This document shows, one piece after another, positions 8,901 through 18,585 of a stretch of 55,205 bases of DNA. The DNA lies in the NCBI GenBank assembly GCA_022181065.1, contig BQMY01000097.1, positions 1-55,205 on the forward strand, written 5' to 3'. Numbering within the stretch: position 1 is the stretch's first letter; the number at the start of each line of letters is the position of its first letter. This DNA is from Melioribacteraceae bacterium. Its GTDB lineage: Bacteria; Bacteroidota; Ignavibacteria; Ignavibacteriales; Melioribacteraceae. Both the position numbers and the translations under genes were made by a program. Below the pieces are notes generated by a model. The model did not search any database. It was not told the DNA's origin and saw nothing but the letters and a program-made list of their open reading frames with translations.

Positions 8901-10133
8901 TTAAGTAGTTAAAGATTCAATATAACTATTTATTGCTGCATCAATAGAGAATTCCGCATCGTAATGTTCCGCCAATTTGCCCATCACCCTCTCAACAACA
9001 GAATCAGGACAGGAAGCACCGCTTGTTATCACTACTTTTGGAGATTTTATCCCCCCGGGTAAAGAAGAATGAACCTCTTCTTTTTTGTGAATATCATAAA
9101 ATGAGATAGACCCTGTATCATCAATTTTTGATTCATCCGAAATGTAATAAACGGGGAATTTTTCCTCAAGTATCTCCACGATGTGGGTTGTGTTGGAACT
9201 GTTATAACCACCTACAACCACCGCAAAATCAGCATCAGTGTTTAACAGTTCAATGGTAGCACGCTGATTATCATTCGTCGCGTAGCACAAGGTATCTCGC
9301 GTATCAGCATAATGATGAGCGATGTTTTCCGCGCCATATTTTGTTATCATTACCTCTTTGAGATAATCAGATATTTCCTGTGTTTCGGTGGCGAGCATAG
9401 TTGTCTGGTTGACAACACCGACTTTCACCAGATGTTTATCTGCATCGAACCCCTCCGAAAACCGCCCGGCAAACATATCATAGAACTCGTTCCCCGGAAT
9501 TTCACCTGTAATAAATCGCGCGAGTAATTTTGTTTCTTCCATATCTTTCACGATCACCGCGGGTGCGTTTTTTACCGTATGAGAGAATGTAGCGCGTGTT
9601 TCCTCGTGATTATATTTTCCGTGAATAACAACGGTATGATCACCCTCACCTAACTGAGCCGATTTTTTCCAAACCTTTTCCACAAACGGACAAGTAGTAT
9701 TGTAAAGATATTTCTGAACACCCAACGCATTAAGCTTTTGTTCTATTTCTATGGTCGTACCGAACGCCGGAATTATAACCACATCGTCAGAGGTTAATTC
9801 GCTGAATGGTGTAATTTCATTCCCAAGTGTATCGGTGAGAAACTGCACACCATATCTTGTTAAATCTTCATTTACACCGGGGTTGTGGATCATCTCGCTT
9901 ATGAGAAAAACACGTTTCCCGGGATTTTCATCAACTGCCTTGTATGCTATTTCAATGGCGTTTTCAACACCATAACAAAATCCGAAATGTCTTGCCAGAT
10001 ATACCGAAAAATTTCCAAATTCCAATAACGCGGGGGAATAGTCTTTCTTCCTTGGATCGTTGACTTTTCGAAGTTCTTTTATCTTATTTATCAGATTACT
10101 TTTATAGTAAACGGGGATATCAAATTTTTTCAT
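8901..10133 (-). CDS. ispH: 4-hydroxy-3-methylbut-2-enyl diphosphate reductase (IspH/LytB)
   Basis: This enzyme catalyses the last step of the MEP isoprenoid pathway, converting HMBPP to IPP and DMAPP with a 4Fe-4S cluster. The three cluster cysteines are visible: C53 in HFGFCYGVE, C148 in NTTCPFVEKVW and C375 in SGASCPDSVVE. The catalytic HEET motif follows HGKYN. At 410 residues it belongs to the long subclass with an extended N-terminus, like cyanobacterial and plant enzymes, rather than the roughly 315-residue enterobacterial form. It is a monocistronic minus-strand gene, divergent from hemF across about 90 bp. Confidence 0.95.
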   Translation of the reverse strand: MKKFDIPVYYKSNLINKIKELRKVNDPRKKDYSPALLEFGNFSVYLARHFGFCYGVENAIEIAYKAVDENPGKRVFLISEMIHNPGVNEDLTRYGVQFLTDTLGNEITPFSELTSDDVVIIPAFGTTIEIEQKLNALGVQKYLYNTTCPFVEKVWKKSAQLGEGDHTVVIHGKYNHEETRATFSHTVKNAPAVIVKDMEETKLLARFITGEIPGNEFYDMFAGRFSEGFDADKHLVKVGVVNQTTMLATETQEISDYLKEVMITKYGAENIAHHYADTRDTLCYATNDNQRATIELLNTDADFAVVVGGYNSSNTTHIVEILEEKFPVYYISDESKIDDTGSISFYDIHKKEEVHSSLPGGIKSPKVVITSGASCPDSVVERVMGKLAEHYDAEFSIDAAINSYIESLTT

Positions 10134-10223
10134 AACTGAAGAATATCAAGTAATAATTATTATTTAACAATCAAATTAACTAAATTTTGGAAAACAAAAT
10201 AACCAAACCACATATCCTTTGAT

Positions 10224-11117
10224 ATGATTTTATCAGAACAATACAAAACGATGAAAGATTTCATTTCCTCATTGCAGGATGAAATCACCGGAACACTTGG
10301 CGAAATTGACGGAAAGTCATTTAGCGAGGATTCCTGGGAGCGTCCCGGTGGCGGTGGCGGAAGAACCCGCGTAATCGAGAACGGATCAATATTTGAAAAA
10401 GGTGGCGTGAATATTTCGGATGTTCATGGTGAACTCCCTCCTGAAGCAGCTGCACAACTGAATGTAAAACCGGGTAAATTCGGGGCTACGGGTATTTCTA
10501 TTGTTATACACCCCCATTCACCTAAAATCCCGACAATACACATGAACGTTCGCTATTTTGAAACTGAATCGGGCAAAGCATGGTTTGGCGGCGGGATAGA
10601 TCTTACTCCATATTTCCCCTATGAAGAAGATTTTGTGTTTTTCCACAAGGTTATGTCTGATGCCTGTGAAAGTGTTATTACAGGGAGCTATCCGGCATAC
10701 AAAACTCAATGTGATGAATATTTTACAATTAAACACAGAAACGAGATGAGGGGGATAGGCGGAATATTTTTCGATTATCTCGATGGTAAAAATCCTGACC
10801 ACTTTGCACTGGTAAAGAGCACGGGTAATTCTTTTCTGAAAGCATATCTCCCGATCGTCAAAAAACGAAAAGCTGCACTTTTCACTGATGACGAGAAAAA
10901 TTTCCAGCTACACCGAAGGGGAAGATATGTTGAATTCAATCTTGTTTATGACAGAGGAACGGTGTTCGGATTAAAAACCGGGGGAAGAATTGAATCTATT
11001 CTTATGTCATTGCCACCCGTGGTACATTACAATTACGACCCGACTTTTGAAAATGGTTCGCAGTTCGACATTATGAATCAATATTATCAACCAAAGGACT
11101 GGCTAAACTATGAATAA
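10224..11117 (+). CDS. hemF: Oxygen-dependent coproporphyrinogen III oxidase (HemF)
   Basis: HemF oxidatively decarboxylates coproporphyrinogen III to protoporphyrinogen IX using O2 in haem synthesis. The family signature is clear: WERPGGGGGRTRVI near residues 38-51, the GVNIS and HPHSPKIPTIHMNVRYFE segments, GGIDLTPYFPYEEDF, and the C-terminal LPP.VHYNYDP. Its 297 residues match the family length. It overlaps the downstream DUF423 gene by 8 bp, so the two probably form one operon. An O2-dependent enzyme implies at least microaerobic capability. Confidence 0.95.
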   Translation: MILSEQYKTMKDFISSLQDEITGTLGEIDGKSFSEDSWERPGGGGGRTRVIENGSIFEKGGVNISDVHGELPPEAAAQLNVKPGKFGATGISIVIHPHSPKIPTIHMNVRYFETESGKAWFGGGIDLTPYFPYEEDFVFFHKVMSDACESVITGSYPAYKTQCDEYFTIKHRNEMRGIGGIFFDYLDGKNPDHFALVKSTGNSFLKAYLPIVKKRKAALFTDDEKNFQLHRRGRYVEFNLVYDRGTVFGLKTGGRIESILMSLPPVVHYNYDPTFENGSQFDIMNQYYQPKDWLNYE

Positions 11118-11469
11118 ATATTATATCCTTACCGCCGCCATTTTCGGATTTCTGGCAGTAGCTATTGGTGCTTTTGGCGCTCACGGACTCAAAGATGTTA
11201 TACCTCCCGAAAAAATGGAGACGTTTCGTACGGGTGTTTTATATCATTTGGTGCACGCGGTGGCGCTTCTTGCGATATCACTCCACGGAAATGACAAGTT
11301 CGTACCCGGTTTTATCTTTATCGCTGTTGGAATTGTGCTTTTCTCATTTTCGCTCTACATATATTCAATTACCGGTACACGTTTCCTCGCCATGATCACT
11401 CCTGTTGGAGGTTTATCCTTCCTTATCGGCTGGGTATTCACCGGAATAAGAGCATTGAGCAAAAATTAA
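11110..11469 (+). CDS. DUF423 family small membrane protein (YgdD-like)
   Basis: This 119-residue integral membrane protein has four predicted helices. The first carries the family hallmark AVAIGAFGAHGLK, and the sequence closes with TPVGGLSFLIGWV. The biochemical role of DUF423 proteins is unknown. The ATG lies inside the hemF coding end, so translation is probably coupled to hemF. Its 3' end overlaps the convergent miaE gene by 4 bp. Confidence 0.9.
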   Translation: MNKYYILTAAIFGFLAVAIGAFGAHGLKDVIPPEKMETFRTGVLYHLVHAVALLAISLHGNDKFVPGFIFIAVGIVLFSFSLYIYSITGTRFLAMITPVGGLSFLIGWVFTGIRALSKN

Positions 11470-12041
11470 CCGTGCATTGTTGGTTCGTTTGTGAGATTTT
11501 CTACCAGTTTGGCTTCAAATTCTGATAATTCATCCAGGCGCTGTTTTACTTCTTCATTACTGTAATACGTACGAGCAATTTTTGTGAAAGTAACATAATG
11601 CCCCGCTTCGATATCCGCGAGTTCTTTGTAGAATGCCTTCAATTCCGGTTCTTCGATATGTTCAGCAAGAATCTGTAAACGTTCGCATGAACGAGCTTCA
11701 ATAATTCCGGCAACGAGTAAATGATCCAGAAATCTTCCCGGTTCATTTTTTCGCACCTGAGTAAAAAGATCCCGCGCGTAAGGATCGCCGGTATCACGAG
11801 AAAGCTTTTCTCCCATCTTATCGAGGAATTTAAGCACAGAGCGGTAGTGATCAATCTCCTCTTCGATCAGATTACACATCGCAAATCCGAGATCACTTTT
11901 TTCGGGGTATTTATTTATAAGTACCATTCCGGTGTTGGCTGCTTTTTTCTCACAATGGGCGTGATCTGAAATTGTAACAAGTAAATTCGCTTTAACAGCT
12001 TCAATCCAGCCCGGATTTGTTGAATTTTTAAGACATAACAT
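11466..12041 (-). CDS. miaE: tRNA-(ms2io6A37) hydroxylase, MiaE family
   Basis: MiaE is a non-haem diiron monooxygenase that hydroxylates the isopentenyl group of ms2i6A at position 37 of tRNAs reading U-initial codons. This 191-residue helical-bundle protein shows the expected carboxylate/His ligands in DHAHCEKKAA, EEEIDH, EARSCER and IEAGHYVTF. GAGG lies about 8 bases before the ATG. It is convergent with DUF423. Like HemF it uses O2. Confidence 0.88.
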   Translation of the reverse strand: MLCLKNSTNPGWIEAVKANLLVTISDHAHCEKKAANTGMVLINKYPEKSDLGFAMCNLIEEEIDHYRSVLKFLDKMGEKLSRDTGDPYARDLFTQVRKNEPGRFLDHLLVAGIIEARSCERLQILAEHIEEPELKAFYKELADIEAGHYVTFTKIARTYYSNEEVKQRLDELSEFEAKLVENLTNEPTMHG

Positions 12042-12172
12042 ATATTTACCTCTGTTTTTATATAATTAAAACTAATAATAATCAGGACAATTATAAAACC
12101 GTTTATTTCCTGAAGTTAAGCGGTGTAAAATTCCTTGTGATTTCTGAATTGGACTATTTTAACAAAATAGGT

Positions 12173-12180
12173 TAAATTTA
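12173..12180 (+). promoter_or_regulatory. Possible Bacteroidetes-type -7 box
   Basis: TAAATTTA fits TAnnTTTG/A, the -7 element used by the primary sigma factor of Bacteroidetes. It lies 26-35 bp before the candidate starts of the acidic protein gene. Prediction from motif only. Confidence 0.3.
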
Positions 12181-12205
12181 GTTTGGGATGCTGTGAAATA
12201 AACCG

Positions 12206-14008
12206 GTGGCTATTATGTTTGACAAAAAGAAAAAATTTATATACGATTTTAATATCAATCAGCTTAAAAAGCTTGGACCATATTTTACGATAGAAAAACT
12301 GGGTGAAGTTGATATTCATCCGGCTATTGAAACATTCGTAAATGCCGCTATTGATGATCTTATTTTTCAGGACAGGCAGCAGCTTACAGGGAATTCTATC
12401 TTCGATTATTCCGGTGACGAAATTGGTGGATATCTTGCATCGGTTGATGATATTCTGAAAAAAAGGAAGAAATTCTCGCTGAAGTTTTTTGCAGGACTAA
12501 TAGAGGAAGCGATAGATTTCAACATCAATTTTATCCAGACTCCCAAGCCTGAACTGCTCACTCTAGTTTTCCAGGATAAGCAGCACATGCCGGTACAGGA
12601 TATTATTCAGCGATTGAAACATCTTTATTATTACGAATATTTTAATAAGGTTATTATTTCTTTTGTCAGCAGAAAAAATATCATCGCCCTCAACAAAGAT
12701 GAATTTAATGAACTTTTAACCAGAGTAGATAAATTAAGCACCGAGTCAAATCAGAAGGAAATTCTCGAAAATTTCGTAACAGCCGCTTCTTCATTTTTCA
12801 ATATAGGTAATGCCGGTAAAAATGATATACCACTTGAAGCCTTCACACTCTTTATAGATGGTAAGGGTCTTCATACATACAACGAAGCGCTAAAAAACAG
12901 CATTGGTGATACTCCACAATCAGAATACGACCCGACATACTTTATCAAAATACTTAATTCCGTTGTTGAGGAGAAGGTGGAGTATGTAGCTGAAGAACCA
13001 GGTGTAAATGACATGGATACCGGGCTTGATGATTTTGAAGGAGGGGAAGTCTCAGAGGAAAAACCTGAAGAATTAACTTCATCTGTTGAAGAAATCAATG
13101 AAGAGCTTGATGAAATTCCCGAACAGGGTATTGAAGATAAGTCGGCTGCCGAAGAGATTAAAGATATAGCCCCATTTGAAGAAGGTACTGACGAGAAAGC
13201 CGAAGAGGAAGATCATTCTGTTACATCCTTTTTTGGCGCAATGCCTGATGAAGATGAAACAAATGAAACAGAAGAAGAGGATAATGAAGAATTTATTGTC
13301 GCGGATGGAATTAATCTCGACGATTTTACCGAAGTGGATGAAAATGAGGAAACTGATGATTCACCGTTAGAGGAAGAAGAGGAAAATGCCGGCAACGATG
13401 ATCCCTCTTTCGAAGAAGGTGAACCTGAAGCTGAAGATTTCGCTGATATATTCGCGGGTATTTCAGAAGAGACCGAAGAACCTGTCGATGAAGAAGAATC
13501 CGCGACAGAAGAAGCAGGAATCCCGGTGGAAGCGGAAGAAAAAACCGAAACGTTCCCCGACTTTAATTTTGAAAATGAAGATTCTGTCGAAGAGAACACC
13601 GAAACTGATGAGTCTGGGACAGATAATTTATACGAAGAGGTAAAGGATGAAACCAACACTCAGGATGAACCTGAAAATGTGTTGGATGATTCAAACGGAA
13701 CTTCTTTTAACGCGTCGATGGGTATAGGATTCAATGATGAAGAAGAGCAGGCTCCCCTTCCTTTAAATTCACAGGAAGTGATTGATCCTGCTGAAATTTT
13801 GGACCATCCCAATATGTCAAAGATCATAATTGAGGTTTTTGATTACGACATGGAAGAGTTCGCCGATACAATGGAATTGATCGCCCATTCAGGTTCTAAA
13901 GAGAAGGCTCTCGATATCCTTGACACCCTTTTTGAAAGAAATGGTGTAGAAAAATCCTCTAAAGAGGCACAAAATTTTATTGATATTATTTTAGAATATT
14001 TTGACTAA
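12206..14008 (+). CDS. Acidic protein of unknown function upstream of obg
   Basis: This 600-residue protein has three parts. Residues 1 to about 260 are a folded, helical-looking domain that starts basic (FDKKKKFIYDF). About 265-510 is an extremely Glu/Asp-rich, low-complexity and probably disordered linker. About 515-600 is a compact C-terminal helical domain (DPAEILDHPNMSKIIIEVFDYDMEEF onward). The track start is GTG; an in-frame ATG nine bases later (12215) is an equally good start. No family recognised. It ends 16 bp before obg and is probably co-transcribed with it. The acidic linker accounts for the long serine-rich antisense frame, which is not a gene. Confidence 0.75.
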   Translation: MAIMFDKKKKFIYDFNINQLKKLGPYFTIEKLGEVDIHPAIETFVNAAIDDLIFQDRQQLTGNSIFDYSGDEIGGYLASVDDILKKRKKFSLKFFAGLIEEAIDFNINFIQTPKPELLTLVFQDKQHMPVQDIIQRLKHLYYYEYFNKVIISFVSRKNIIALNKDEFNELLTRVDKLSTESNQKEILENFVTAASSFFNIGNAGKNDIPLEAFTLFIDGKGLHTYNEALKNSIGDTPQSEYDPTYFIKILNSVVEEKVEYVAEEPGVNDMDTGLDDFEGGEVSEEKPEELTSSVEEINEELDEIPEQGIEDKSAAEEIKDIAPFEEGTDEKAEEEDHSVTSFFGAMPDEDETNETEEEDNEEFIVADGINLDDFTEVDENEETDDSPLEEEEENAGNDDPSFEEGEPEAEDFADIFAGISEETEEPVDEEESATEEAGIPVEAEEKTETFPDFNFENEDSVEENTETDESGTDNLYEEVKDETNTQDEPENVLDDSNGTSFNASMGIGFNDEEEQAPLPLNSQEVIDPAEILDHPNMSKIIIEVFDYDMEEFADTMELIAHSGSKEKALDILDTLFERNGVEKSSKEAQNFIDIILEYFD

Positions 14009-14024
14009 CGACTGGAATTGATGA

Positions 14025-15011
14025 ATGTTTGTAGATTTTGCAAAAATTGAAATAGCCTCGGGTAAAGGTGGTGACGGACGAATAGCTTTCAGAAGAGAAA
14101 AGTTTGTACCCAAAGGTGGTCCCGCCGGCGGAAATGGCGGAAATGGCGGAAATGTAATATTTGAAGCCAATGAAAATCTGGCTACTCTTCTCGATTTTAG
14201 ATATTCGAGAAAATATGAAGCAGAGGATGGTCAGGAAGGTGGTACATCGTTAAAGGATGGCAAGAATGGGAAATCGGTAACGATTAAAGTTCCGGTTGGT
14301 ACTGTTATAAAGGAAGCAGAAACTGATGTTATCTTATGTGATCTTGATGAAAATGGGAAGACTTTTGTCGCGGCAAAAGGTGGCAGAGGTGGAAAGGGAA
14401 ACAGCAATTTCGCTACTTCAACTAATCAGGCTCCCCGCTATTCGGAAGATGGTAAACCGGCAGAAATCAAAACTGTTATTCTCGAGCTGAAATTAATTGC
14501 GGATGTAGGTCTGGTAGGTTTTCCCAACGCGGGGAAATCAACATTTATTTCTGCGGTTTCCGCGGCAAAACCGAAAATAGCCGACTACCCTTTCACAACA
14601 CTGGTACCCAACCTCGGAATTGTAAATTATCACAACTACAACAGTTTTACCATTGCTGATATACCTGGTATAATTGAGGGAGCACATGAAGGAAAAGGTC
14701 TGGGTTTACGTTTTCTAAGACATATTGAGCGAACACGTTCACTTCTGATAATGATTGATGTTAATTCGGAGGATATTCAGGCAGAATATGATACACTTCT
14801 GAACGAACTTCAAAAATATAGTGAAATTCTCAGTGGCAAGGATCATCTCGTCGCGATAACAAAACTTGATACAGCCGATGAAGAGAAAAAAGCAGAAATC
14901 AAAAACCTTAAAATAAAAGGGTATGATAAACCGATATATACAATTTCATCGGTCGCGCATCTCAACCTCAATAAAATTATTGACGCGCTTTGGGAGATGA
15001 TTCATAAGTGA
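14025..15011 (+). CDS. obg: GTPase Obg/CgtA
   Basis: Obg is an essential ribosome-associated GTPase acting in 50S maturation and stress control. The Gly-rich Obg domain fills residues 1 to about 158 (SGKGGDGRIAFRREKFVPKGGPAGGNGGNGG). The G domain follows with G1 GFPNAGKST, the switch region PFTTLVPNLG, G3 DIPG and G4 TKLD. The protein ends right after the G domain at 328 residues, so the variable C-terminal OCT domain of Bacillus-type Obg is absent. Its stop overlaps the start of the permease gene. Confidence 0.95.
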   Translation: MFVDFAKIEIASGKGGDGRIAFRREKFVPKGGPAGGNGGNGGNVIFEANENLATLLDFRYSRKYEAEDGQEGGTSLKDGKNGKSVTIKVPVGTVIKEAETDVILCDLDENGKTFVAAKGGRGGKGNSNFATSTNQAPRYSEDGKPAEIKTVILELKLIADVGLVGFPNAGKSTFISAVSAAKPKIADYPFTTLVPNLGIVNYHNYNSFTIADIPGIIEGAHEGKGLGLRFLRHIERTRSLLIMIDVNSEDIQAEYDTLLNELQKYSEILSGKDHLVAITKLDTADEEKKAEIKNLKIKGYDKPIYTISSVAHLNLNKIIDALWEMIHK

Positions 15012-16003
15012 TGTGGAAAGACGACACTTATTTTCTTCCGGTGTTATTTCTTCTGTTAATTGCGACCATATTTCTTGGTCTTCTGTCGGGATCTGTAACT
15101 ATAACTCCTTCCGAGATATTTAAGGTAATAAGCGGAACTTCGCAAAACAGCACCGCGCAGGGAATCATTCTTGATATACGTCTTCCCCGCGTACTGCTCG
15201 CTTTGGCAATCGGGGGGGGGCTTTCAGTTGTGGGTGCCGTATTCCAGGCGATACTCCGAAATCCACTGGCTGAACCATATATACTTGGAATATCAAGCGG
15301 AGGTACTTTTGGGGCGGTACTCTCGTTTTTGCTAGGTTTGTCACTCGTTGGAACGCAGATTTTCGCTTTTACAGGCGCATTTCTAGTTGTTATTCTGGTT
15401 TATTCGCTCGGAAAACGTTTTGGAGAACTCGATCCTAACACATTACTCCTTTCCGGTGTGATGATCGGGGCGTTTTTCTCGGCGGCAATTCTGCTTATGA
15501 TGACAATGCTCGATCACTCGCTTCGCAACGCAGTATTCTGGCTTATTGGTAATATTTCCCTCGCCACACCGGGATCGGTTTACTATATACTTCCGGTATC
15601 GATAATTGTATCGCTTCTACTCGCGTTAAACAGCCATAAGTATAATCTGATAACTCTGGGAAGTGAAGAGGCAAAGCACCTGGGTTTGGATACAGGGAGA
15701 TTGAAAGCCATCACATACATTTCAGGAAGCCTCCTTATTGGTGCGGTAGTTTCAGTGAGTGGTATAATTGGATTTGTCGGTTTACTCGTGCCTCACGTTT
15801 GCAGAATGCTTTTTGGTCTTGATAACCGCAAGACGATTCCTGCTTCCTTCTTCGTGGGAGGTATTTATCTTATACTTGCCGATACAATTGGAAGAACTAT
15901 TATTTCGCCTGCTGAAATACCGGTAGGTGCTGTAACGGCTCTTATCGGGGCCCCCGTTTTTATATACCTCTTAAAACGTAAAATCTATCACGGTGTTATC
16001 TGA
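15008..16003 (+). CDS. FecCD-family ABC transporter permease (BtuC/FhuB-like)
   Basis: This 331-residue inner-membrane permease has about ten helices. Family signatures include RLPRVLLALAIGGGLSVVGAVFQAILRNPLAEPYILGISSGG and the C-terminal GFVGLLVPHVCRMLFG (ATPase-coupling loop). These transporters import iron-siderophore, haem or vitamin B12 complexes. The matching binding protein and ATPase are not in the window. The start can be GTG (15008) or the adjacent ATG (15011); both overlap the obg stop, with GGGAGA upstream. Odd feature: a run of nine G at 15212-15220 encodes the Gly-Gly-Gly of AIGGGLS and is a potential slippage site. Confidence 0.9.
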   Translation: MMWKDDTYFLPVLFLLLIATIFLGLLSGSVTITPSEIFKVISGTSQNSTAQGIILDIRLPRVLLALAIGGGLSVVGAVFQAILRNPLAEPYILGISSGGTFGAVLSFLLGLSLVGTQIFAFTGAFLVVILVYSLGKRFGELDPNTLLLSGVMIGAFFSAAILLMMTMLDHSLRNAVFWLIGNISLATPGSVYYILPVSIIVSLLLALNSHKYNLITLGSEEAKHLGLDTGRLKAITYISGSLLIGAVVSVSGIIGFVGLLVPHVCRMLFGLDNRKTIPASFFVGGIYLILADTIGRTIISPAEIPVGAVTALIGAPVFIYLLKRKIYHGVI

Positions 16004-16086
16004 TTGTTAAACGTGATATTCCCGATAGCAATTAAGTTTTAATTTGTTATATTGCAACTCTCTATTGTTGAACCGAATATTTTTTT

Positions 16087-16341
16087 ATGAAGCGATTATA
16101 CATTTCAATATTACTGGCAACATTTCAAGTCATCTACTATTTGGGTTGGGTGTCTTACTCAAATAATTCTGATATAGAAATTATTGATGAGTTTAATACA
16201 CGTGATACCCGGGTATTAATGGTAGATTACGAAGAATTTGAGCCCGCTGTTCTCGAAAATTACAGTTACATCTCTCCCGATTCTCTCTCAAATAATGAAC
16301 TGAAATATCAGTTTGTAACAACCTCAAATCACTTCAATTAG
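16087..16341 (+). CDS. Small hypothetical protein with one membrane anchor
   Basis: This 84-residue frame has an N-terminal hydrophobic segment at residues 4-20 (LYISILLATFQVIYYLGWV) followed by an acidic, polar tail rich in Asp, Glu, Asn and Ser. It may be a signal-anchored periplasmic peptide. There is no obvious Shine-Dalgarno sequence upstream (a T-run precedes the ATG) and no family is recognised. It lies alone between the permease and the VIT/vWA gene. It could be a lineage-specific gene or a chance frame. Confidence 0.45.
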   Translation: MKRLYISILLATFQVIYYLGWVSYSNNSDIEIIDEFNTRDTRVLMVDYEEFEPAVLENYSYISPDSLSNNELKYQFVTTSNHFN

Positions 16342-16509
16342 GATATATCGTCTAAATAAGATTATCAGCACCTCTTTGTGCATATTATTCAACCAAACGC
16401 AAAATATGCATACTATTTACACAAACATGCATTGATTTTTCCCCAAATGTGATGTGGCACACAATTTGTCATATAGCCTATCGTAAACGATTTATTTATG
16501 GAGGGGAAA

Positions 16510-18585
16510 ATGTTCAAATTCTTACAGTTACTATCAATACTTTTTATTTCAACATCACTTTTCGCAAACGGGGTTGCAATAGTTAATTCGACAGCAGGAA
16601 TTTATTTTGACCTGGTCGATACGAAAATCGAGGCATCTGTTGAAAACCAGGTTGCGGTTGTTAAATCTACACAAACGTTCAAGAATACTCTAACCTACGA
16701 AACAAAATTCAAGTACGCGTTTCCTATGCCTGAAAACGCGACTGCGACACAATTGCGCTGGCACCTCGGGGGGGAATGGTACGAAGCATCAATATCACCG
16801 GTTCCTCAGGATACTACAACACCGGGCGGTTCAGACCCGAATCAGAATCTTAAAACATACCTGGGTGACACTCCGCTATATTTCGCGATTGAAGATAAGA
16901 TAATGCCCGATTCTTCGTTCAAATTCGAGATTACCTATGTTGAGCTGCTTCCTTACAGTTTCGGGAATGTGAGTTTTAATTATCCTAATGATTATTCGCT
17001 CATACAGCCGGAGCCAATTTTATTGCAGGAATTTGAGTTTGAATTGACCTCATCGAGGACGATTGATAATCTTCTCTTGCAGTCGCATTCATCAAATAAC
17101 TTCTTCAACAACGGTAATTTTGCATCCGTCTCTTTCCTAATAGAATCGGAAAGCGCGGATACAGATATCCAGCTACTCTATTCACTCTCTCTCGATGAGT
17201 TGGGTCTATTCAGTTTTAGTACATACCAGAATCCTGATGATGTGCCTGATGATCTGGGTAATGGTTATTTCGCGTTTGTAGCTGAACCGGATGCTTCTGA
17301 AAATAACGAGGTGATTGAAAAAGTATTTACCCTGATAATTGACAGATCAGGCAGTATGAGCGGTGATAAGATTGTTCAGGCAAAAAACGCTGCCACCTAT
17401 ATTATAAATAACCTCAATGAGGGGGACAAATTTAACATTGTCGATTTTCAGTCATTGGTTTATAATTTCCAGAATTCGCATGTTGAGTTTAATTCAACAA
17501 CTCAGACTCAGGCAATTAATTATATAAGCAGCATTAACGCCGGTGGAGGAACAAATATTTCCGGTTCATTTGATGTGGCAGTACCTCAATTTTCAACAGC
17601 AAATGATTCCACAGCAAATATTATAATATTCCTTACAGATGGCGAGGCTACCGCAGGAATAACTCATACACCTACACTTATTGAACATATTGACGACCTG
17701 ATCTCGGGAACAGAAACCAATATAAGCCTCTTTACATTCGGAATTGGCAGTTATGTAAATGAACAGCTGCTTTCTCAGATTGCGATACACAATAACGGGT
17801 TTGCCCGATATTTGGGTAACGACGAGCTTGAAGTGGTTATCACTCAATTTTATAACCAGATCCGTAACCCCGTTCTGCTTGATACCAAAATATCATTCAG
17901 TGGCAACGCTGTGCAGGAAGTTTATCCTGTTAGTCTTCCTAATTTGTTCAAGGGTCAGCAGCTTATAGCATCAGGGAGATACACCGAATCTACACCAACA
18001 ACAATAACTTTTTCAGGTAACGCGTTCGGGCAGCCGGTTTCATATCAATATGAACTCTCTTTAGCAGATAGTGTTGAAGCTGCGTTTCAGTTTTTACCCA
18101 AAGTTTGGGCAAAGCAGAAGATTGAGCATCTTATGGCTTTATACTATGCCGCGCCATCAGGAAGTAACGAGCAGGAATTATTAAAGGAAGAGATAATTAC
18201 AATTAGTACCCAATACGGTGTGATAACCGAATTTACAAGCTTCTCAGTTACGAGTCTGGAAGATGAAACCGACGAAAACCGGGAAATAATGGCTATACCG
18301 GAAGGATACGTCCTGCATGGAAATTATCCAAATCCGTTTAATCCATCCACAACAATTCGCTTTTCTGTCGGAGACCCGCTAAATCAGGAGATAAAAGTAA
18401 GGATCTTCAACTCGATTGGTGAAGTAGTAAGAACTCTAACCGTTGAAGTTAACGGTAGCGGATATTACGAAGTTAAGTGGGATGGAATGTTTGACAACGG
18501 AATCTCCGCTCCTTCGGGTGTATATTTTTACATTGTTGATTTTGAATATTTTAATCTAATTGGCAAGATGATTTTACTGAAATAA
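16510..18585 (+). CDS. VIT and von Willebrand A domain protein with T9SS sorting domain
   Basis: This is a secreted protein of 691 residues. After a signal peptide (FKFLQLLSILFISTSLFA), a VIT-like domain covers roughly residues 20-150, followed by a vWA domain (about 270-440) with the MIDAS motif DRSGS starting at D278. The C-terminus is a type A sorting domain with GNYPNPFNPSTTIRF. Inter-alpha-trypsin-inhibitor-like VIT/vWA proteins mediate protein-protein contacts at the cell surface. The frame is open from an ATG at 16498, but GGAGGGG sits just after that codon and is correctly spaced for the ATG at 16510, which is chosen here. Confidence 0.9.
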   Translation: MFKFLQLLSILFISTSLFANGVAIVNSTAGIYFDLVDTKIEASVENQVAVVKSTQTFKNTLTYETKFKYAFPMPENATATQLRWHLGGEWYEASISPVPQDTTTPGGSDPNQNLKTYLGDTPLYFAIEDKIMPDSSFKFEITYVELLPYSFGNVSFNYPNDYSLIQPEPILLQEFEFELTSSRTIDNLLLQSHSSNNFFNNGNFASVSFLIESESADTDIQLLYSLSLDELGLFSFSTYQNPDDVPDDLGNGYFAFVAEPDASENNEVIEKVFTLIIDRSGSMSGDKIVQAKNAATYIINNLNEGDKFNIVDFQSLVYNFQNSHVEFNSTTQTQAINYISSINAGGGTNISGSFDVAVPQFSTANDSTANIIIFLTDGEATAGITHTPTLIEHIDDLISGTETNISLFTFGIGSYVNEQLLSQIAIHNNGFARYLGNDELEVVITQFYNQIRNPVLLDTKISFSGNAVQEVYPVSLPNLFKGQQLIASGRYTESTPTTITFSGNAFGQPVSYQYELSLADSVEAAFQFLPKVWAKQKIEHLMALYYAAPSGSNEQELLKEEIITISTQYGVITEFTSFSVTSLEDETDENREIMAIPEGYVLHGNYPNPFNPSTTIRFSVGDPLNQEIKVRIFNSIGEVVRTLTVEVNGSGYYEVKWDGMFDNGISAPSGVYFYIVDFEYFNLIGKMILLK

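Noticed and set aside
13213-13659. 148-codon serine-rich frame on the minus strand
   Set aside because: It is the antisense of the Glu/Asp-rich linker of the protein at 12206-14008; the GAA/GAT-rich codons give Ser/Phe codons in antisense.
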